DNA from: Propionibacteriaceae bacterium
GTDB lineage: Bacteria; Actinomycetota; Actinomycetes; Propionibacteriales; Propionibacteriaceae
DNA length: 64,000 nt
Direction of reading: 5' to 3'
Assembly (NCBI GenBank): GCA_905372155.1
Contig: CAJPNZ010000001.1
Coordinates: 62,001 to 126,000 of the forward strand
The notes under the pieces are model-generated. The model saw only the letters and a list, made by a program, of their open reading frames with translations, was not told the DNA's origin and did no database searches. Both the position numbers and the translations under genes were made by a program. Positions 8,502-17,660 of the stretch are shown here, one piece after another; position 1 is the stretch's first letter; each line of letters starts with the position of its first letter.

Positions 8502-9407
8502 ATGACGAATCCGAACTTCACGCGCCCTGGTGCCGTAGATCTGTCCGCCCTCACCACAGCACAGTCCACCACTGGCGCTGCCGGAGGGAGCAGCTATGTG
8601 ACCGACATCACCGAGACGGGCTTCCAGGAGCTGGTCGGTCGTTCGATGCAGCATCCCGTGATCGTGGAGTTCCACTCACCCCGTGACACGGCCGGCGCCA
8701 CGGTCTCTAGCGATCTGGCGGAACTCGTCAACGCCGCAGAGGGACGTTTCCTCCTGGCCCGGGTCAATGTGGACACCGAGCCGCGTCTCACCCAAGCGCT
8801 CGGAGTGACCGCGGTGCCGATGGTCGTGGCGATCATCGGGGGACAGGTGGCGCCGCTCTTCCAAGGAACCCGTGACCGTGCGGACATCTCGGCTGTTCTC
8901 GAACAGGTGGCCCAGCTGGCCATCGCCAATGGCATGACGGGCCGTGCCCAGGCGACGGGATCGACCGCTCCGGATGAAGCAACGGAACCAACGACGGACC
9001 CGCGATTCGAAAAGGCCGATGCTGCGCTGGCTGCTGGGGATTTCGCTCAGGCCGTCGCTGAATTCGATGCTCTTCTCGCCGCCGCTCCCGGCGATCCCGA
9101 GGCAACCGCGGGTCGCGCCCAGGCGGCGCTCCTGGATCGTTCCACATCCTTCGACGGTTCCGCCATCGTGAAGGCCGCCGCCGAACGCCCGGACGATGTC
9201 GCCGCTCAGCTGGACGCCGCTGATCTGGAGATGATCCAGGGGGAATACACCTCTGCTTTCGACCGCCTTCTGGGGTTGGCCGCTGAAGTTTCCCCAGAAG
9301 AACGGGAGACAATTCGGGTCCGGCTGCTGGAACTCTTCGAGGTTGCCGGACGCACCTCCCCGGATGTGCTGAAGGCCCGTCGTCGCCTGACGACCGTGCT
9401 GTTCTGA
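8502..9407 (+). CDS. YbbN-like thioredoxin-fold/TPR protein without CxxC
   Basis: The 301-aa cytoplasmic protein has a thioredoxin fold at about residues 35-140 ([16 protein letters not shown], then [23 protein letters not shown] with the cis-Pro). TPR-like helices follow from about 175 to the end ([21 protein letters not shown]). The usual WCxxC active site is replaced by HSPRDTAG, so it cannot be a thiol oxidoreductase. This matches the CnoX/YbbN co-chaperone architecture, in which the fold holds unfolded clients. ATG 8502 is chosen because upstream codons are not family-like. The ribosome site is weak. Confidence 0.8.
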   Translation: MTNPNFTRPGAVDLSALTTAQSTTGAAGGSSYVTDITETGFQELVGRSMQHPVIVEFHSPRDTAGATVSSDLAELVNAAEGRFLLARVNVDTEPRLTQALGVTAVPMVVAIIGGQVAPLFQGTRDRADISAVLEQVAQLAIANGMTGRAQATGSTAPDEATEPTTDPRFEKADAALAAGDFAQAVAEFDALLAAAPGDPEATAGRAQAALLDRSTSFDGSAIVKAAAERPDDVAAQLDAADLEMIQGEYTSAFDRLLGLAAEVSPEERETIRVRLLELFEVAGRTSPDVLKARRRLTTVLF

Positions 9408-9622
9408 GACCCCTTCGCGCCCTTGGGGCTGGCGACTTGGAAAATGCCATTACCGGCCGCGCCGTCCGCCCAACCCGTGGCAGCCAACAGCACGGAGGTG
9501 TTGTTCAAGCTGAGACGTGTGGGGCGCGATGAGCCGTTACGCCATCGTGTTTCCTGTGGAGGATGCTCCGATGCTCCGGTCACGATGTTTGGGAACCGAA
9601 TGAGGTGCTGTGGTCGATCATG

Positions 9623-9699
9623 AGGCTTATTCATAGGCCACCTTCCGGCCAGCGAGACCCCTAGTAAAACCGCATTTGGTGACGGCTGTGGATAAGCCT
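9623..9699. repeat. Palindromic MITE-like element, copy A (77 bp)
   Basis: The ends AGGCTTATTCATAG and CTGTGGATAAGCCT form an inverted repeat with two G/A differences. The element has the same length as copy B at 45456-45532 and aligns with it without gaps at roughly 73% identity (58 of 79 positions counted by eye, one flanking base included at each end). It has a conserved core around GCGAxAxCCCTAGT. Where the arms differ between copies, both arms change together. No flanking target duplication is visible, so this copy looks older. Confidence 0.75.
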
Positions 9700-9766
9700 C
9701 GCAACTCGTGTGGAACAAAATTCTGCCACTGGAGGACCGAGCCGAAACTGTCTACTGTGGACTGCG

Positions 9767-9800
9767 GATCGCATAAAACGAAGCCCGGATTCCGGGGCTC
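9767..9800 (-). terminator. Intrinsic terminator of the siderophore transporter operon
   Basis: On the minus strand AGCCCCGGA and TCCGGGCT form a GC-rich hairpin followed by CGTTTTATG. It lies about 70 bases past the ATPase stop. Confidence 0.6.
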
Positions 9801-9869
9801 AATCACGCACCCTGCGACGATGGCTGTCCTGTTGACGAGTATTCAGGCGCCCACATGCCTGGTCGATGA

Positions 9870-10625
9870 TCAGAAATACACGGCTACAGGACCCCGTGGC
9901 CCCGGGATGATTGTGACGGGTGTCTCGAAGATGTCCGTCAAAGTCTCTTCGCGAAAGAGTTCTTCAGGGCTTCCGGAAGCCGCCACCTGCCCGTTCTTCA
10001 TGGCGATGATCGTGTCGGCGTAGGTGGCGGCGAAGTTGATGTCGTGCAGCACGATCACGATCGTGCGTCCCAGTTCCTTCGCTGCCCGGCGCAGGTGCTG
10101 CATCATCTGCACGGAATGGGCCATGTCCAGATTGTTCAAGGGCTCGTCCAGCAGCACATATGTGGTGTCCTGGGCCAGCACCATGGCCACGTAGGCGCGT
10201 TGCCGCTGACCCCCCGAGAGCTCGTCGATGAAACGGTCCGCGATCTCCTCCAGACGCAGGAAGGAGATGGCCTGCTCGATGATCTCGATGTCCTTGACAC
10301 TCAGGCGTCCCCGCGAGTGGGGAAAACGACCGAAACCAACCAGCTGGCGAACCGTCAACCGGGTCACGAAATGGTTCTCCTGGCGAAGCACGGACAACAC
10401 CTTGGCGAGGTCCTTGGACTTCGTCGTCGCCACGTTCATGCCTGCCACCTCGATGGTTCCGGCGTCCATTCCCAGCAGGCGCCCGATCATGGTGAGCAGC
10501 GTGGATTTGCCGGCCCCGTTGGGACCCACCAGGGCGGTGATGCCGCCCTCGGAGATTTCGAGTTCCAGGGGACCGATGGTCGTCGTTGAACTGTATTTCT
10601 TCAGGGCTGCGTCTACGAGAATCAC
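9870..10625 (-). CDS. Siderophore/iron ABC transporter ATP-binding protein
   Basis: This 251-aa ATPase powers import through the two permeases encoded just upstream. It shows Walker A GPNGAGKST (about residue 35), the signature ELSGGQRQRAYVA, Walker B TTYVLLDEPLNNLD and the switch His in VLHDINFA. The FecE/YclP-type family handles ferric siderophores. GTG 10625 overlaps the permease stop as GTGA, and AGGGA lies about 8 bases upstream. It is the last gene of an SBP-permease-permease-ATPase operon that ends at the terminator near 9.78 kb. Confidence 0.9.
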   Translation of the reverse strand: MILVDAALKKYSSTTTIGPLELEISEGGITALVGPNGAGKSTLLTMIGRLLGMDAGTIEVAGMNVATTKSKDLAKVLSVLRQENHFVTRLTVRQLVGFGRFPHSRGRLSVKDIEIIEQAISFLRLEEIADRFIDELSGGQRQRAYVAMVLAQDTTYVLLDEPLNNLDMAHSVQMMQHLRRAAKELGRTIVIVLHDINFAATYADTIIAMKNGQVAASGSPEELFREETLTDIFETPVTIIPGPRGPVAVYF

Positions 10626-11641
10626 AGTCGTCCCTTTCGCAGGAGATGGATGAGGAAGAAAGTGCCACCCACCGCCTCGATGATGATGCCCACGGATCCG
10701 GTGGCGTAGAAGATGTGCCGCAGGGTGAAGTAGGCGCCGCCGAGGATCACCACACCGACCAGCCAGGCCATCGGGAGGACGAACAGGTGCTCGTGGGTGT
10801 CGGACAGCTGATAAGCGGTCATCGCCACCAGGAAACCGAGGAACGACATGGGACCGACCAGCGAGGTGCTGACGGCCATCAAAACCGCCGTCAGCATCAG
10901 GATCACCAGCGAATTGCGGCGGTGATCCACACCCAGGCCGATGGCTGCATCGCGTCCCAGCCCCAGGACGTCTAGGGTTCGAGACATCGCCAGCAGCAGC
11001 CCGCCGGCGACAACGGCCAGGGGAATCGCGACCGTCAGCTGGGACACGTCCGCATTCGAGATGTTCCCGATGAGTCTCGCGCTCAGGATGTCGAACGCCG
11101 ACGGATTCAGGAGGTTCTGCATGTAGGTGGACAGTCCCCCGAACCCGGTTCCGATCACGATGCCCAACAACAACGTTTGATGGATGTTGGTGCGTTCGCT
11201 CTGCAACAGCCTGCCGTACAACAGCGCGGCCAGGGCAACCATGAGCCCCACCTGCATCAGGTACTGCCCCATGCTGTTCATGCTGGTCAGCCCCGTGGTT
11301 CCGAAGAAGAACACGATGCTGGTCTGGATCAGGCGGTACAGCGACTCGAACCCCATGATCGAAGGGGTGATGATCCGGTTGTTGGTGATGGTCTGGAAGG
11401 CCACCGTCGCCAGTCCTTGGCACCAGGCGACCACCAGGATCACCGTCACGGAGGTGGCGCGCAGCTGAGCGATCCGCCAGAAACCGGGCGAGTTCACGGG
11501 CATGGGATTGCCCCAGGCGAGGATGCCGTAGCAGACGGCCGGGGCCAGGAGGACCAGGATCGCGAGGATCATCCAGTAGCGCTCCGCCGCCCGGGAATCC
11601 GCGAAGGCACCGTGGCCCACGCGCGTCATCGTCTCAGGCAT
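10622..11641 (-). CDS. FecCD-family siderophore ABC permease (second subunit)
   Basis: The 339-aa polytopic membrane protein has about nine to ten hydrophobic segments in the BtuC/FecCD arrangement. Family landmarks include the ATPase-contact region around GLGRDAAIGLGVDHRRN and VGPMSFLGFLVAMTAYQL near the C-terminus. With the neighbouring permease it would form a heterodimeric channel, as in YclN/YclO or CeuB/CeuC systems. It overlaps the preceding permease gene by 8 bases and the following ATPase gene by 4. The substrate is probably a ferric siderophore, judged from the binding protein. Confidence 0.9.
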   Translation of the reverse strand: MPETMTRVGHGAFADSRAAERYWMILAILVLLAPAVCYGILAWGNPMPVNSPGFWRIAQLRATSVTVILVVAWCQGLATVAFQTITNNRIITPSIMGFESLYRLIQTSIVFFFGTTGLTSMNSMGQYLMQVGLMVALAALLYGRLLQSERTNIHQTLLLGIVIGTGFGGLSTYMQNLLNPSAFDILSARLIGNISNADVSQLTVAIPLAVVAGGLLLAMSRTLDVLGLGRDAAIGLGVDHRRNSLVILMLTAVLMAVSTSLVGPMSFLGFLVAMTAYQLSDTHEHLFVLPMAWLVGVVILGGAYFTLRHIFYATGSVGIIIEAVGGTFFLIHLLRKGRL

Positions 11642-12647
11642 TTCTCCGCCTCCTCGACAGGAGGAAGGCGAACACGAACGCCCCGACCATCGACAGGATG
11701 GTGCCGACGGGGACCTCGAAGGGCATGTTCACGAGGCGCCCCACGATGTCGCAGACCGTCACCATCGCGGCACCGGTCAAACAGACCCAGGGCAGGTTGG
11801 AACGCAGATTGTCCCCCCTCAGCAGGGAGACGATGTTCGGGACGACCAATCCCAGGAACGGAAGATTCCCGATCACCACGGTGATGATGCCGGTGACCGC
11901 AGCGATCATCCCGGTTCCGAGCAGCACCACTTTCCGGTGATCGAGTCCGACATTCGTGGCGACATCCTTTCCGAGACCAGCGATCGTGAACTGGTCCGCC
12001 ACCAGGAAGACCCCGACGACCACGATCACCACGGCCCACACCGGTTCGTACTGTCCCTGGATCGCTGCGGAGAACGAGCCCTGGAACCACATCCCCAGCG
12101 TCTGGAGCATGCTGGTGGCCTGCGCCAGGTAGGAGGAAACGGCGCCGACCACCGCGCCCAGCATGATGCCGACGATCGGGACGATCATCGCGGAACGCAA
12201 CTGGATGCGCCTCAGGACCAGGAAGAACACCATCGTGCCCCCGAAGGCGGCGGCTATGGCGGCCACCATCTTCACCATCAAAGGTGCCTCCGGGTAGATG
12301 ATCAGCACGCAGAGCAGCCCCAGACCAGCCCATTCCGTGGTTCCGGTGGTGGTGGGTTCGACGAAACGGTTCTGGGAGATCTGCTGCATCACGAGGCCCG
12401 ATATGGCCATGGCGGAACCCGCCAGCAGCAGGGAGACGGTGCGGGGAATGCGGGTCAGGGCGAAGATGTAGGCGCCGTCCGGGGAACCGAACACGTCGTA
12501 GACCCCGACCAGAAGGGAGGAGACGGTCAGTGCCAGGAGCCCGAGGAGACCCAGTAGCAGGGGAGCGGTGAACAGCCGTTGCCGGGACGCCGCACCGCCG
12601 GGGACGCGGCTGTCGATCTCGCCCCCGGCGGTTTTCGGTTCGGTCAC
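11634..12647 (-). CDS. FecCD-family siderophore ABC permease (first subunit)
   Basis: The 337-aa integral membrane protein has the FecCD fold. It opens with a short cytoplasmic segment, and the early motif FALTRIPRTVSLLLAGSAMA is diagnostic. Further landmarks are GLGKDVATNVGLDHRKV and NLPFLGLVVPNIVSLLRGD. It pairs with the product of 10622-11641. The start overlaps the binding-protein stop by 4 bases and the end overlaps the second permease by 8, so the operon is tightly coupled. Confidence 0.9.
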   Translation of the reverse strand: MTEPKTAGGEIDSRVPGGAASRQRLFTAPLLLGLLGLLALTVSSLLVGVYDVFGSPDGAYIFALTRIPRTVSLLLAGSAMAISGLVMQQISQNRFVEPTTTGTTEWAGLGLLCVLIIYPEAPLMVKMVAAIAAAFGGTMVFFLVLRRIQLRSAMIVPIVGIMLGAVVGAVSSYLAQATSMLQTLGMWFQGSFSAAIQGQYEPVWAVVIVVVGVFLVADQFTIAGLGKDVATNVGLDHRKVVLLGTGMIAAVTGIITVVIGNLPFLGLVVPNIVSLLRGDNLRSNLPWVCLTGAAMVTVCDIVGRLVNMPFEVPVGTILSMVGAFVFAFLLSRRRRNA

Positions 12648-13648
12648 GCAGACTTCTCCATGGCGTCGGCCACGTCGTTGAAGAACTTGGTGTAGGTCTG
12701 GATGCCCTCGTTGAGGTAGGTGTCGGTGGGCATGTAGACGATCTGTTTCTTGGTGACGGCCGTCACGTTCTGCAGGGGAGCGGAACCCGCGATCACGTCG
12801 GAGGCCGGGGTGGCGGTTTCTCCCTCGGCGGTGATGGCTGCGTCGCGGTCCATCGCGAGGATCCAGTCCGGGTTGGACTGGGCGATGGCCTCGACGGAGA
12901 TCTCGTCGCCCTGGTGGTCGCTGCTGCCCTGGCTCTCCAGGGCGGGGGTGAGACCGAGGATCTCGAAGACGGGCCCGAGCGTGCGCCCGGAACCGGGAGC
13001 CGCGTAGTTGACCTTGCCCTTCGAGACGATGACGGCCATCACCTTGGAACCGGACTTGTACGCGGCCTTCACCCGGGCGACGGAGGCGTCGAAATCGCTC
13101 ACCAGCTTGGCAGCCTCGTCCTTCTTGCCGAAGATCTCTCCAGCGATGGTGATCTGGCGTTTCAGCTCGTCGCCGAAAGGCTTGTCCTTGCGGATGTCGA
13201 TGTCAACGAGGGCCGCTTCGGGGGCCAGCTGTTTGAACTGGTCGTACTTCTCCTCGAAACGCTGCCCGTTGATGATCAGGTCGGGCTGGACCCCGACCGC
13301 GGCCTCCATTTTGGGTTCCCGGTGGTCCCCGAGGTTCACGATGGAACTGTCGGTCTTGTACGGGGATCCCTTCGGCATGAGGTCCTGCGGGGCGGCCGCC
13401 AGCTTCACCCCCCATTCCTGAAGGGGTTGGAACAGACGGTTGTCGGTGACGATGACGCTCTTGGCGGGCACCGGAACGGTCACGGAACCACGGTTGTCCT
13501 CAATGGTCACGGTGGTCGCCCCGGCGGACTGCGATGCGTTGGCGGAGTCGCTCGGCTGCGAGCTCGCGCCGCCGCAGGCGGTGAGGCCGATGCTCACGCT
13601 CACGAGGGCGGCCAGGGTGGGTAGCAGACGGGTCTTCGGGATACTCAC
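12644..13648 (-). CDS. Siderophore-binding lipoprotein (YclQ/CeuE-like SBP)
   Basis: The 334-aa precursor has a signal peptide ending in lipobox LTAC with the lipidated Cys at residue 25, and then a short Ser/Ala-rich linker. The two-lobed class III binding fold opens with TIEDNRGSVTVPVPAKSVI and includes the segments GDHREPKMEAAVGVQPDLII and SNPDWILAMDRD. It should capture a ferric siderophore outside the membrane and deliver it to the FecCD permeases. GTG 13648 is chosen because AGGAG lies 4 bases upstream and translation opens at the signal peptide. A DtxR-like box lies 31 bases upstream. Confidence 0.9.
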   Translation of the reverse strand: MSIPKTRLLPTLAALVSVSIGLTACGGASSQPSDSANASQSAGATTVTIEDNRGSVTVPVPAKSVIVTDNRLFQPLQEWGVKLAAAPQDLMPKGSPYKTDSSIVNLGDHREPKMEAAVGVQPDLIINGQRFEEKYDQFKQLAPEAALVDIDIRKDKPFGDELKRQITIAGEIFGKKDEAAKLVSDFDASVARVKAAYKSGSKVMAVIVSKGKVNYAAPGSGRTLGPVFEILGLTPALESQGSSDHQGDEISVEAIAQSNPDWILAMDRDAAITAEGETATPASDVIAGSAPLQNVTAVTKKQIVYMPTDTYLNEGIQTYTKFFNDVADAMEKSA

Positions 13649-13678
13649 GGTTCTCCTATGCGGTTGCCGGAATTGGGC

Positions 13679-13695
13679 AAGGTAAGTCAATCCTA
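13679..13695. promoter_or_regulatory. Candidate DtxR/IdeR iron box
   Basis: AAGGTAAGTCAATCCTA agrees at 12 of 17 positions with the inner DtxR/IdeR consensus (TAGGTTAGSCTAACCTA), including the AGG...CCT half-site cores. A minus-strand TAGGAT (13690-13695) that could serve as the -10 lies inside it. Iron-loaded DtxR would then block the promoter of the siderophore operon. Confidence 0.55.
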
Positions 13696-13736
13696 TTTCT
13701 TGCGAAAACGTAAGGGTTGGTGTGTCGGCCGCCCGG

Positions 13737-14513
13737 TCAGGGAATCCGCATCCCGTTCTCCGTGGCACCCCGGTAACCATCGAGGAGCAGATTGATTCTC
13801 CGGGCCGACAGCTCGCTCACCCGGTCCGGGAGCTCCTCGCGTGGGACCCAGTGGATCGCCCTGAGTTCCCGGTCCCGGGGAGCGAGGCAGCGGGCGATTG
13901 CACCGGGCAGGATACCGCCGTCGTAGATGAACTCGATGGCATCGCCCCAGCCGAGATGGGAGGGCATCCAGTCGGTGATGGCGGGCTCACCGGGATCGAT
14001 GTCGAGGCCGATCTCCTCGAGCAGTTCACGGCGGCCCCCCGTGCGGGGCGACTCATCCGGGTCCACCACCCCGCCGGGAAGTTCCCAGTCGTCCTTGTAG
14101 GTCGTCTCGGTCAGCAGCACCCGGCCGGTCTCGTCGCGGAAGACGACATGGGCGATGACGCGTTTCGTCGGCAACACCGAGTTCATCACCCCGGAGAAAC
14201 CGTGCGGGCCGTAGACCGGATCCACCGCCAAGCGGGCGTAGATCAGAACGTCCACCAGGTGCCCCGACGGGGTGAGCAGGGCCGAACGCAACCTGCCCTC
14301 CCGCCGGAAACCGCAGCGGTGCAGCGCAACCATGGCTGCATGGTCCGTGGCCGGGATGTCGCACTGCAACCGCCGCAGGTCGTGGGCCAGGATGGCGTCG
14401 TCGGCGGCCAGGGAAACCGCCCGCTCCAGGGTGGCGGCGTCCACCACCTGTTCCTCCCAGCGGAGCTGGCCCACCCCGCCGGTGATGTCCACCTGGACCC
14501 TGAAGTCGCTCAC
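13737..14513 (-). CDS. GNAT-like / NUDIX hydrolase fusion protein
   Basis: The 258-aa protein has an N-terminal half resembling the end of a GNAT acetyltransferase (ALHRCGFRREGRLRSA, then HLVDVLIYARL). The C-terminal NUDIX domain has a complete Nudix box, G-x5-E-x7-RELLEEIG, in GGVVDPDESPRTGGRRELL and following residues. The NUDIX part should hydrolyse a nucleoside diphosphate linked to another group; the substrate is unknown. The acetyl-CoA site of the GNAT part looks incomplete, so it may be vestigial. GTG 14513 overlaps the glgB stop (GTGA), making it the last gene of the glgE-mak-glgB operon. A link to ADP-glucose turnover is only a guess. Confidence 0.75.
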   Translation of the reverse strand: MSDFRVQVDITGGVGQLRWEEQVVDAATLERAVSLAADDAILAHDLRRLQCDIPATDHAAMVALHRCGFRREGRLRSALLTPSGHLVDVLIYARLAVDPVYGPHGFSGVMNSVLPTKRVIAHVVFRDETGRVLLTETTYKDDWELPGGVVDPDESPRTGGRRELLEEIGLDIDPGEPAITDWMPSHLGWGDAIEFIYDGGILPGAIARCLAPRDRELRAIHWVPREELPDRVSELSARRINLLLDGYRGATENGMRIP

Positions 14514-16405
14514 TTGGCCTTGTGCCGCAACCAGATCGAACCCAGCGGGGGAATGGTCACCTCGGCGCTGGCCGGGAAGTGTCCCCACGGTTCGTCGTGT
14601 GCGGTGACCACACCCAGGTTGCCGAACTGCCCGGAGCCGTCGTAGGTCTCCGAGTCCGTGTTCAGGATTTCCTCCCATTCACCGTCGGCGGGCAGCCCGA
14701 TGGGGTAGTCGCGCAGCGGCTCGGGGGAGAAGTTGGTGAAACAGGCCACGTGGTTTCCCCGGGAGTCGTTGCGCACCCAGCTCAATGTGTTGTGCCCCTT
14801 GTCGTCGGCGTTGATCCAGGTGAACCCCTCCGGGGCGTTGTCCAGTTCGAACAGCGGGGGATTGTCTCGGTAGATCGTGTTGAGGTCGCGGAACAGCCGC
14901 TGCAGGCCCCCGTGACCCCAGAGTTCCGTGACCCACCACTCCAGGCTGGTGGCCTCGTTGAACTCTGGGCGCTGGGCGAACTCGGAACCCATGAAGATCA
15001 ACTGCTTGCCTGGGAAACTCCACATGAACGAGTAGAAGGCGCGAAGAGTGGCGAACTTGCGCCAGTCGTCCTGGGGCACCTTGTTGATCATCGAACCCTT
15101 GCCGTGCACGACCTCGTCGTGGCTGATCGGCAGGATGAAGTTCTCGGAGTACTGGTAGACCATCGCGAACGTCAGCAGATTGTGCTCGTACTGGCGGTAG
15201 ACCGGATCCAGCGCCAGGTAGCGCAGGGTGTCGTTCATCCAGCCCATGTTCCACTTGAAACCAAAACCGAGCCCATCCTTGTCGACGGGTTTGGTGACCC
15301 CCGGGAAACTGGTGGACTCCTCGGCGATCATCATCGTCCCCGGGTGGCGTTCGTACATGTGCCGGTTGACGTAGCGCAGGAAGTCGATGGCCTCCAGGTT
15401 TTCGCGGCCCCCGTACTTGTTCGGCACCCACTGGCCCTCGGCGCGCGAGTAGTCGAGGTAGAGCATGGAGGCCACCGCGTCGACCCGCAGACCGTCGACG
15501 TGGAACTCTGAGAGCCAGTACAGGGCGTTGGAGACCAAGAAGCTCTTCACCTCGTTGCGGCCGTAGTTGAAGATGTAGGTTCCCCAGTCCATGTGTTCGC
15601 CCTGGCGGGGGTCGGCGTGCTCGTACAGGGCGGTTCCGTCGAAACGACCCAGCGCCCAGTCATCCTTCGGGAAATGTCCTGGCACCCAGTCGAGGATCAC
15701 ACCGATCCCGGCCTGGTGGAGCTTGTCGATCAGGAACCGCAGATCGTCGGGTTTGCCGAAACGGCTCGTGGGGGAGTAGTAGCCGGTCACCTGGTAACCC
15801 CAGCTCGGTTCGAACGGGTGCTCCGCCAGGGGCATGAACTCAACGTGGGTGTAGCCCTGCCACTTGACGTAGGAGACGAGTTCCTCGGCCAGGTCCAGGT
15901 AGCTCTTGCCGCGTCGCCAACCGCCGAGATGCACCTCGTAGATGCTCATCGGCTCCTTGTAGGGCAGTGACTTCTCCCGTTTCGCGATCCACTCGTCATC
16001 GGACCAGATGTACTTCGACTCGTAGACGATCGAGGCATTGGCCGGGGCCTGCTCGGAGAACCGGGCCAGCGGATCGACCTTCTCCCGCCAGACACCGTCG
16101 GGTCCCTGGATGCGGAACTTGTAGAGCGTTTCCTCCTTGAGACCCTCGATGAAGGTGCCCCACACCCCGGAACCGGGAATCAGCTGCATCGGGTCGCCGG
16201 TCCACCAGTTGAAATCACCGATCACCTGCACCGCGCGAGCGTTGGGGGCCCAGACCGCGAACCTGACGCCTTCGATGGGTCCCCTCTCGTCGTCCTCAAC
16301 CGTGCACTGGAAGGCACCAAGACGCTTCCAGAGTTCGGTGTCGCCACCGTTGTGGAATCCTTCCAGGTCCCAGCCGGTCAGTCCGCCAAACGGATCATGC
16401 GCCAT
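14510..16405 (-). CDS. glgB: 1,4-alpha-glucan branching enzyme
   Basis: GlgB introduces alpha-1,6 branches into linear alpha-1,4-glucan. The 631-aa GH13 protein has an N-terminal CBM48 region (GVRFAVWAPNARAVQVIGDF, about 47-66) and a catalytic barrel. The nucleophile lies in VDGLRVDAV, the acid/base Glu in MIAEESTSF, and the third carboxylate in ISHDEVVHGKGSM. It lacks the extra N-terminal domain of the longest GlgB forms. It follows mak after 10 bases and precedes the NUDIX gene with a 4-base overlap, so branching is encoded with maltosyl-transfer elongation. Confidence 0.96.
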   Translation of the reverse strand: MAHDPFGGLTGWDLEGFHNGGDTELWKRLGAFQCTVEDDERGPIEGVRFAVWAPNARAVQVIGDFNWWTGDPMQLIPGSGVWGTFIEGLKEETLYKFRIQGPDGVWREKVDPLARFSEQAPANASIVYESKYIWSDDEWIAKREKSLPYKEPMSIYEVHLGGWRRGKSYLDLAEELVSYVKWQGYTHVEFMPLAEHPFEPSWGYQVTGYYSPTSRFGKPDDLRFLIDKLHQAGIGVILDWVPGHFPKDDWALGRFDGTALYEHADPRQGEHMDWGTYIFNYGRNEVKSFLVSNALYWLSEFHVDGLRVDAVASMLYLDYSRAEGQWVPNKYGGRENLEAIDFLRYVNRHMYERHPGTMMIAEESTSFPGVTKPVDKDGLGFGFKWNMGWMNDTLRYLALDPVYRQYEHNLLTFAMVYQYSENFILPISHDEVVHGKGSMINKVPQDDWRKFATLRAFYSFMWSFPGKQLIFMGSEFAQRPEFNEATSLEWWVTELWGHGGLQRLFRDLNTIYRDNPPLFELDNAPEGFTWINADDKGHNTLSWVRNDSRGNHVACFTNFSPEPLRDYPIGLPADGEWEEILNTDSETYDGSGQFGNLGVVTAHDEPWGHFPASAEVTIPPLGSIWLRHKAK

Positions 16406-16415
16406 TGTCAGCTCC

Positions 16416-17657
16416 TCAAGACTCGATGCCTGTCAGATAATCTACCGGGATACGGAGGTAAGTGGGGCGATTCCGGGTTTCATAGACCACCTCGTAGACG
16501 GCCTTGTCCACCTCGTAGGCGAGCAGGACATCCGCCAAGGTCCCGGTGGAGCCACCGTAGCCATCCAAGAAGGCCGCTCGGGCGTCGTCCCGCCAGCCCT
16601 CGGAGGCGTGCCCGCTGGCCGCGGCGTAGTCGAAGGAGCGCAACATGCCGGCCACGTCCCGCAGCGGGGAATCGGGTTCGCGTCTCTCCTGCAACGATTT
16701 GATGGGTTCTCCCTCGAAGTCGACGTAGCGCCAGCCGTTCCGGGTCGACAGCGCCTGGCCGAGATGGCAGTCCCCGTGGATGCGCTGGGTTGGCAACTCG
16801 AGTTCCTCAATGGCGGAATAGGCCCGCAGCGCGGGGCCGCGGAACCTCTCGAGCAGCGGAACCTCAGATGCGGCGGCGTCCAGTCGTGCCCGGAACTGGG
16901 CCACCAGTTTCCGTCCGTGCAGTCTGCCGGTGGGGAAACGACTGGCCAAAAGGTCGTGCACCCGGTTCAGCTGGCGGCCCAGTTCCCGGGCCTGCTCAGT
17001 GAAACCGGTTCCGGTCCCGGCGGCCCGGCAGGCTTCGACGAATCCGTCGCGCGGATCGGGCAGCGCCTCCAGGAACACCCCGAGGTGCGCCCCACGCCAC
17101 TCCCACCAGCCGAAAAGCTCCGCCACCGCCCCGGAACCGGACAGGGCCCGGTGCATCTCGACATCGACGTTCGGGCCGTTCTCGATGCGACGGAAGATCT
17201 TTCCGACGATCAGGTCCCCGAAGAAAATCGACGTGTTCGACTGCTCCCCGCGGTAGCGGCGGCCCGGGAGCCCGGAGGGAACCTCCCGGGTGGCGACGAA
17301 ACCCGGTGCGCCGGAGGACAGGCAGTCGAGCAGCGCGGTCATCGCGGAGGGTTCGTCCGCGACCTCCGCGACATCGAAACTGGTTCCTTCCAATTCGATG
17401 CGCGCCAAGGGTTCCGTGGGGCACTCCCCGGCGGCGTGGAAGGCCAGCGGCACGTGGTATCTCTCTGTTTCCCCCGCCGGGTAGGCCACTTCCAGCAGGG
17501 CGCTTAGCAGTCCGGGGCCGGCATTCTCCGGTGGCCGGAACCAGTTGGTCAGCTCCACCCGGCTGGGAACCCCGCCACGGGAACGCCCGGAGAACCACCG
17601 GGCATTCTGCGCCAAGGCCCAGAGTGCCGGGAGCAGCGAATCTCGGTCGTCGGTCAT
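16416..17657 (-). CDS. mak: Maltokinase
   Basis: Mak (Pep2) phosphorylates maltose with ATP to maltose-1-phosphate, the donor for GlgE. The 413-aa protein has an N-terminal cap domain and an aminoglycoside-phosphotransferase-like kinase core. Landmarks are the catalytic loop RIHGDCHLGQ and the metal-binding segment YVDFEGEPIKSLQERR. It lies 3 bases after glgE and 10 before glgB. In many actinobacteria maltokinase is fused to or beside trehalose synthase TreS; no treS is in this window, so the maltose source is unclear. Confidence 0.92.
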   Translation of the reverse strand: MTDDRDSLLPALWALAQNARWFSGRSRGGVPSRVELTNWFRPPENAGPGLLSALLEVAYPAGETERYHVPLAFHAAGECPTEPLARIELEGTSFDVAEVADEPSAMTALLDCLSSGAPGFVATREVPSGLPGRRYRGEQSNTSIFFGDLIVGKIFRRIENGPNVDVEMHRALSGSGAVAELFGWWEWRGAHLGVFLEALPDPRDGFVEACRAAGTGTGFTEQARELGRQLNRVHDLLASRFPTGRLHGRKLVAQFRARLDAAASEVPLLERFRGPALRAYSAIEELELPTQRIHGDCHLGQALSTRNGWRYVDFEGEPIKSLQERREPDSPLRDVAGMLRSFDYAAASGHASEGWRDDARAAFLDGYGGSTGTLADVLLAYEVDKAVYEVVYETRNRPTYLRIPVDYLTGIES

Positions 17658-17660
17658 GAT

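Larger units (their letters stand above)
9408..9869. other. Gene-free stretch of 462 bases holding a palindromic repeat and a terminator
   Basis: I see no credible gene on either strand between the YbbN-like gene and the siderophore ATPase gene. The stretch holds the 77-bp repeat at 9623-9699 and a minus-strand terminator near 9770-9800. Confidence 0.6.

Noticed and set aside
9423..9718. Short ORFs between the YbbN-like gene and the siderophore ATPase gene
   Set aside because: They are low-complexity, have no ribosome site and no family resemblance, and run through the palindromic repeat.
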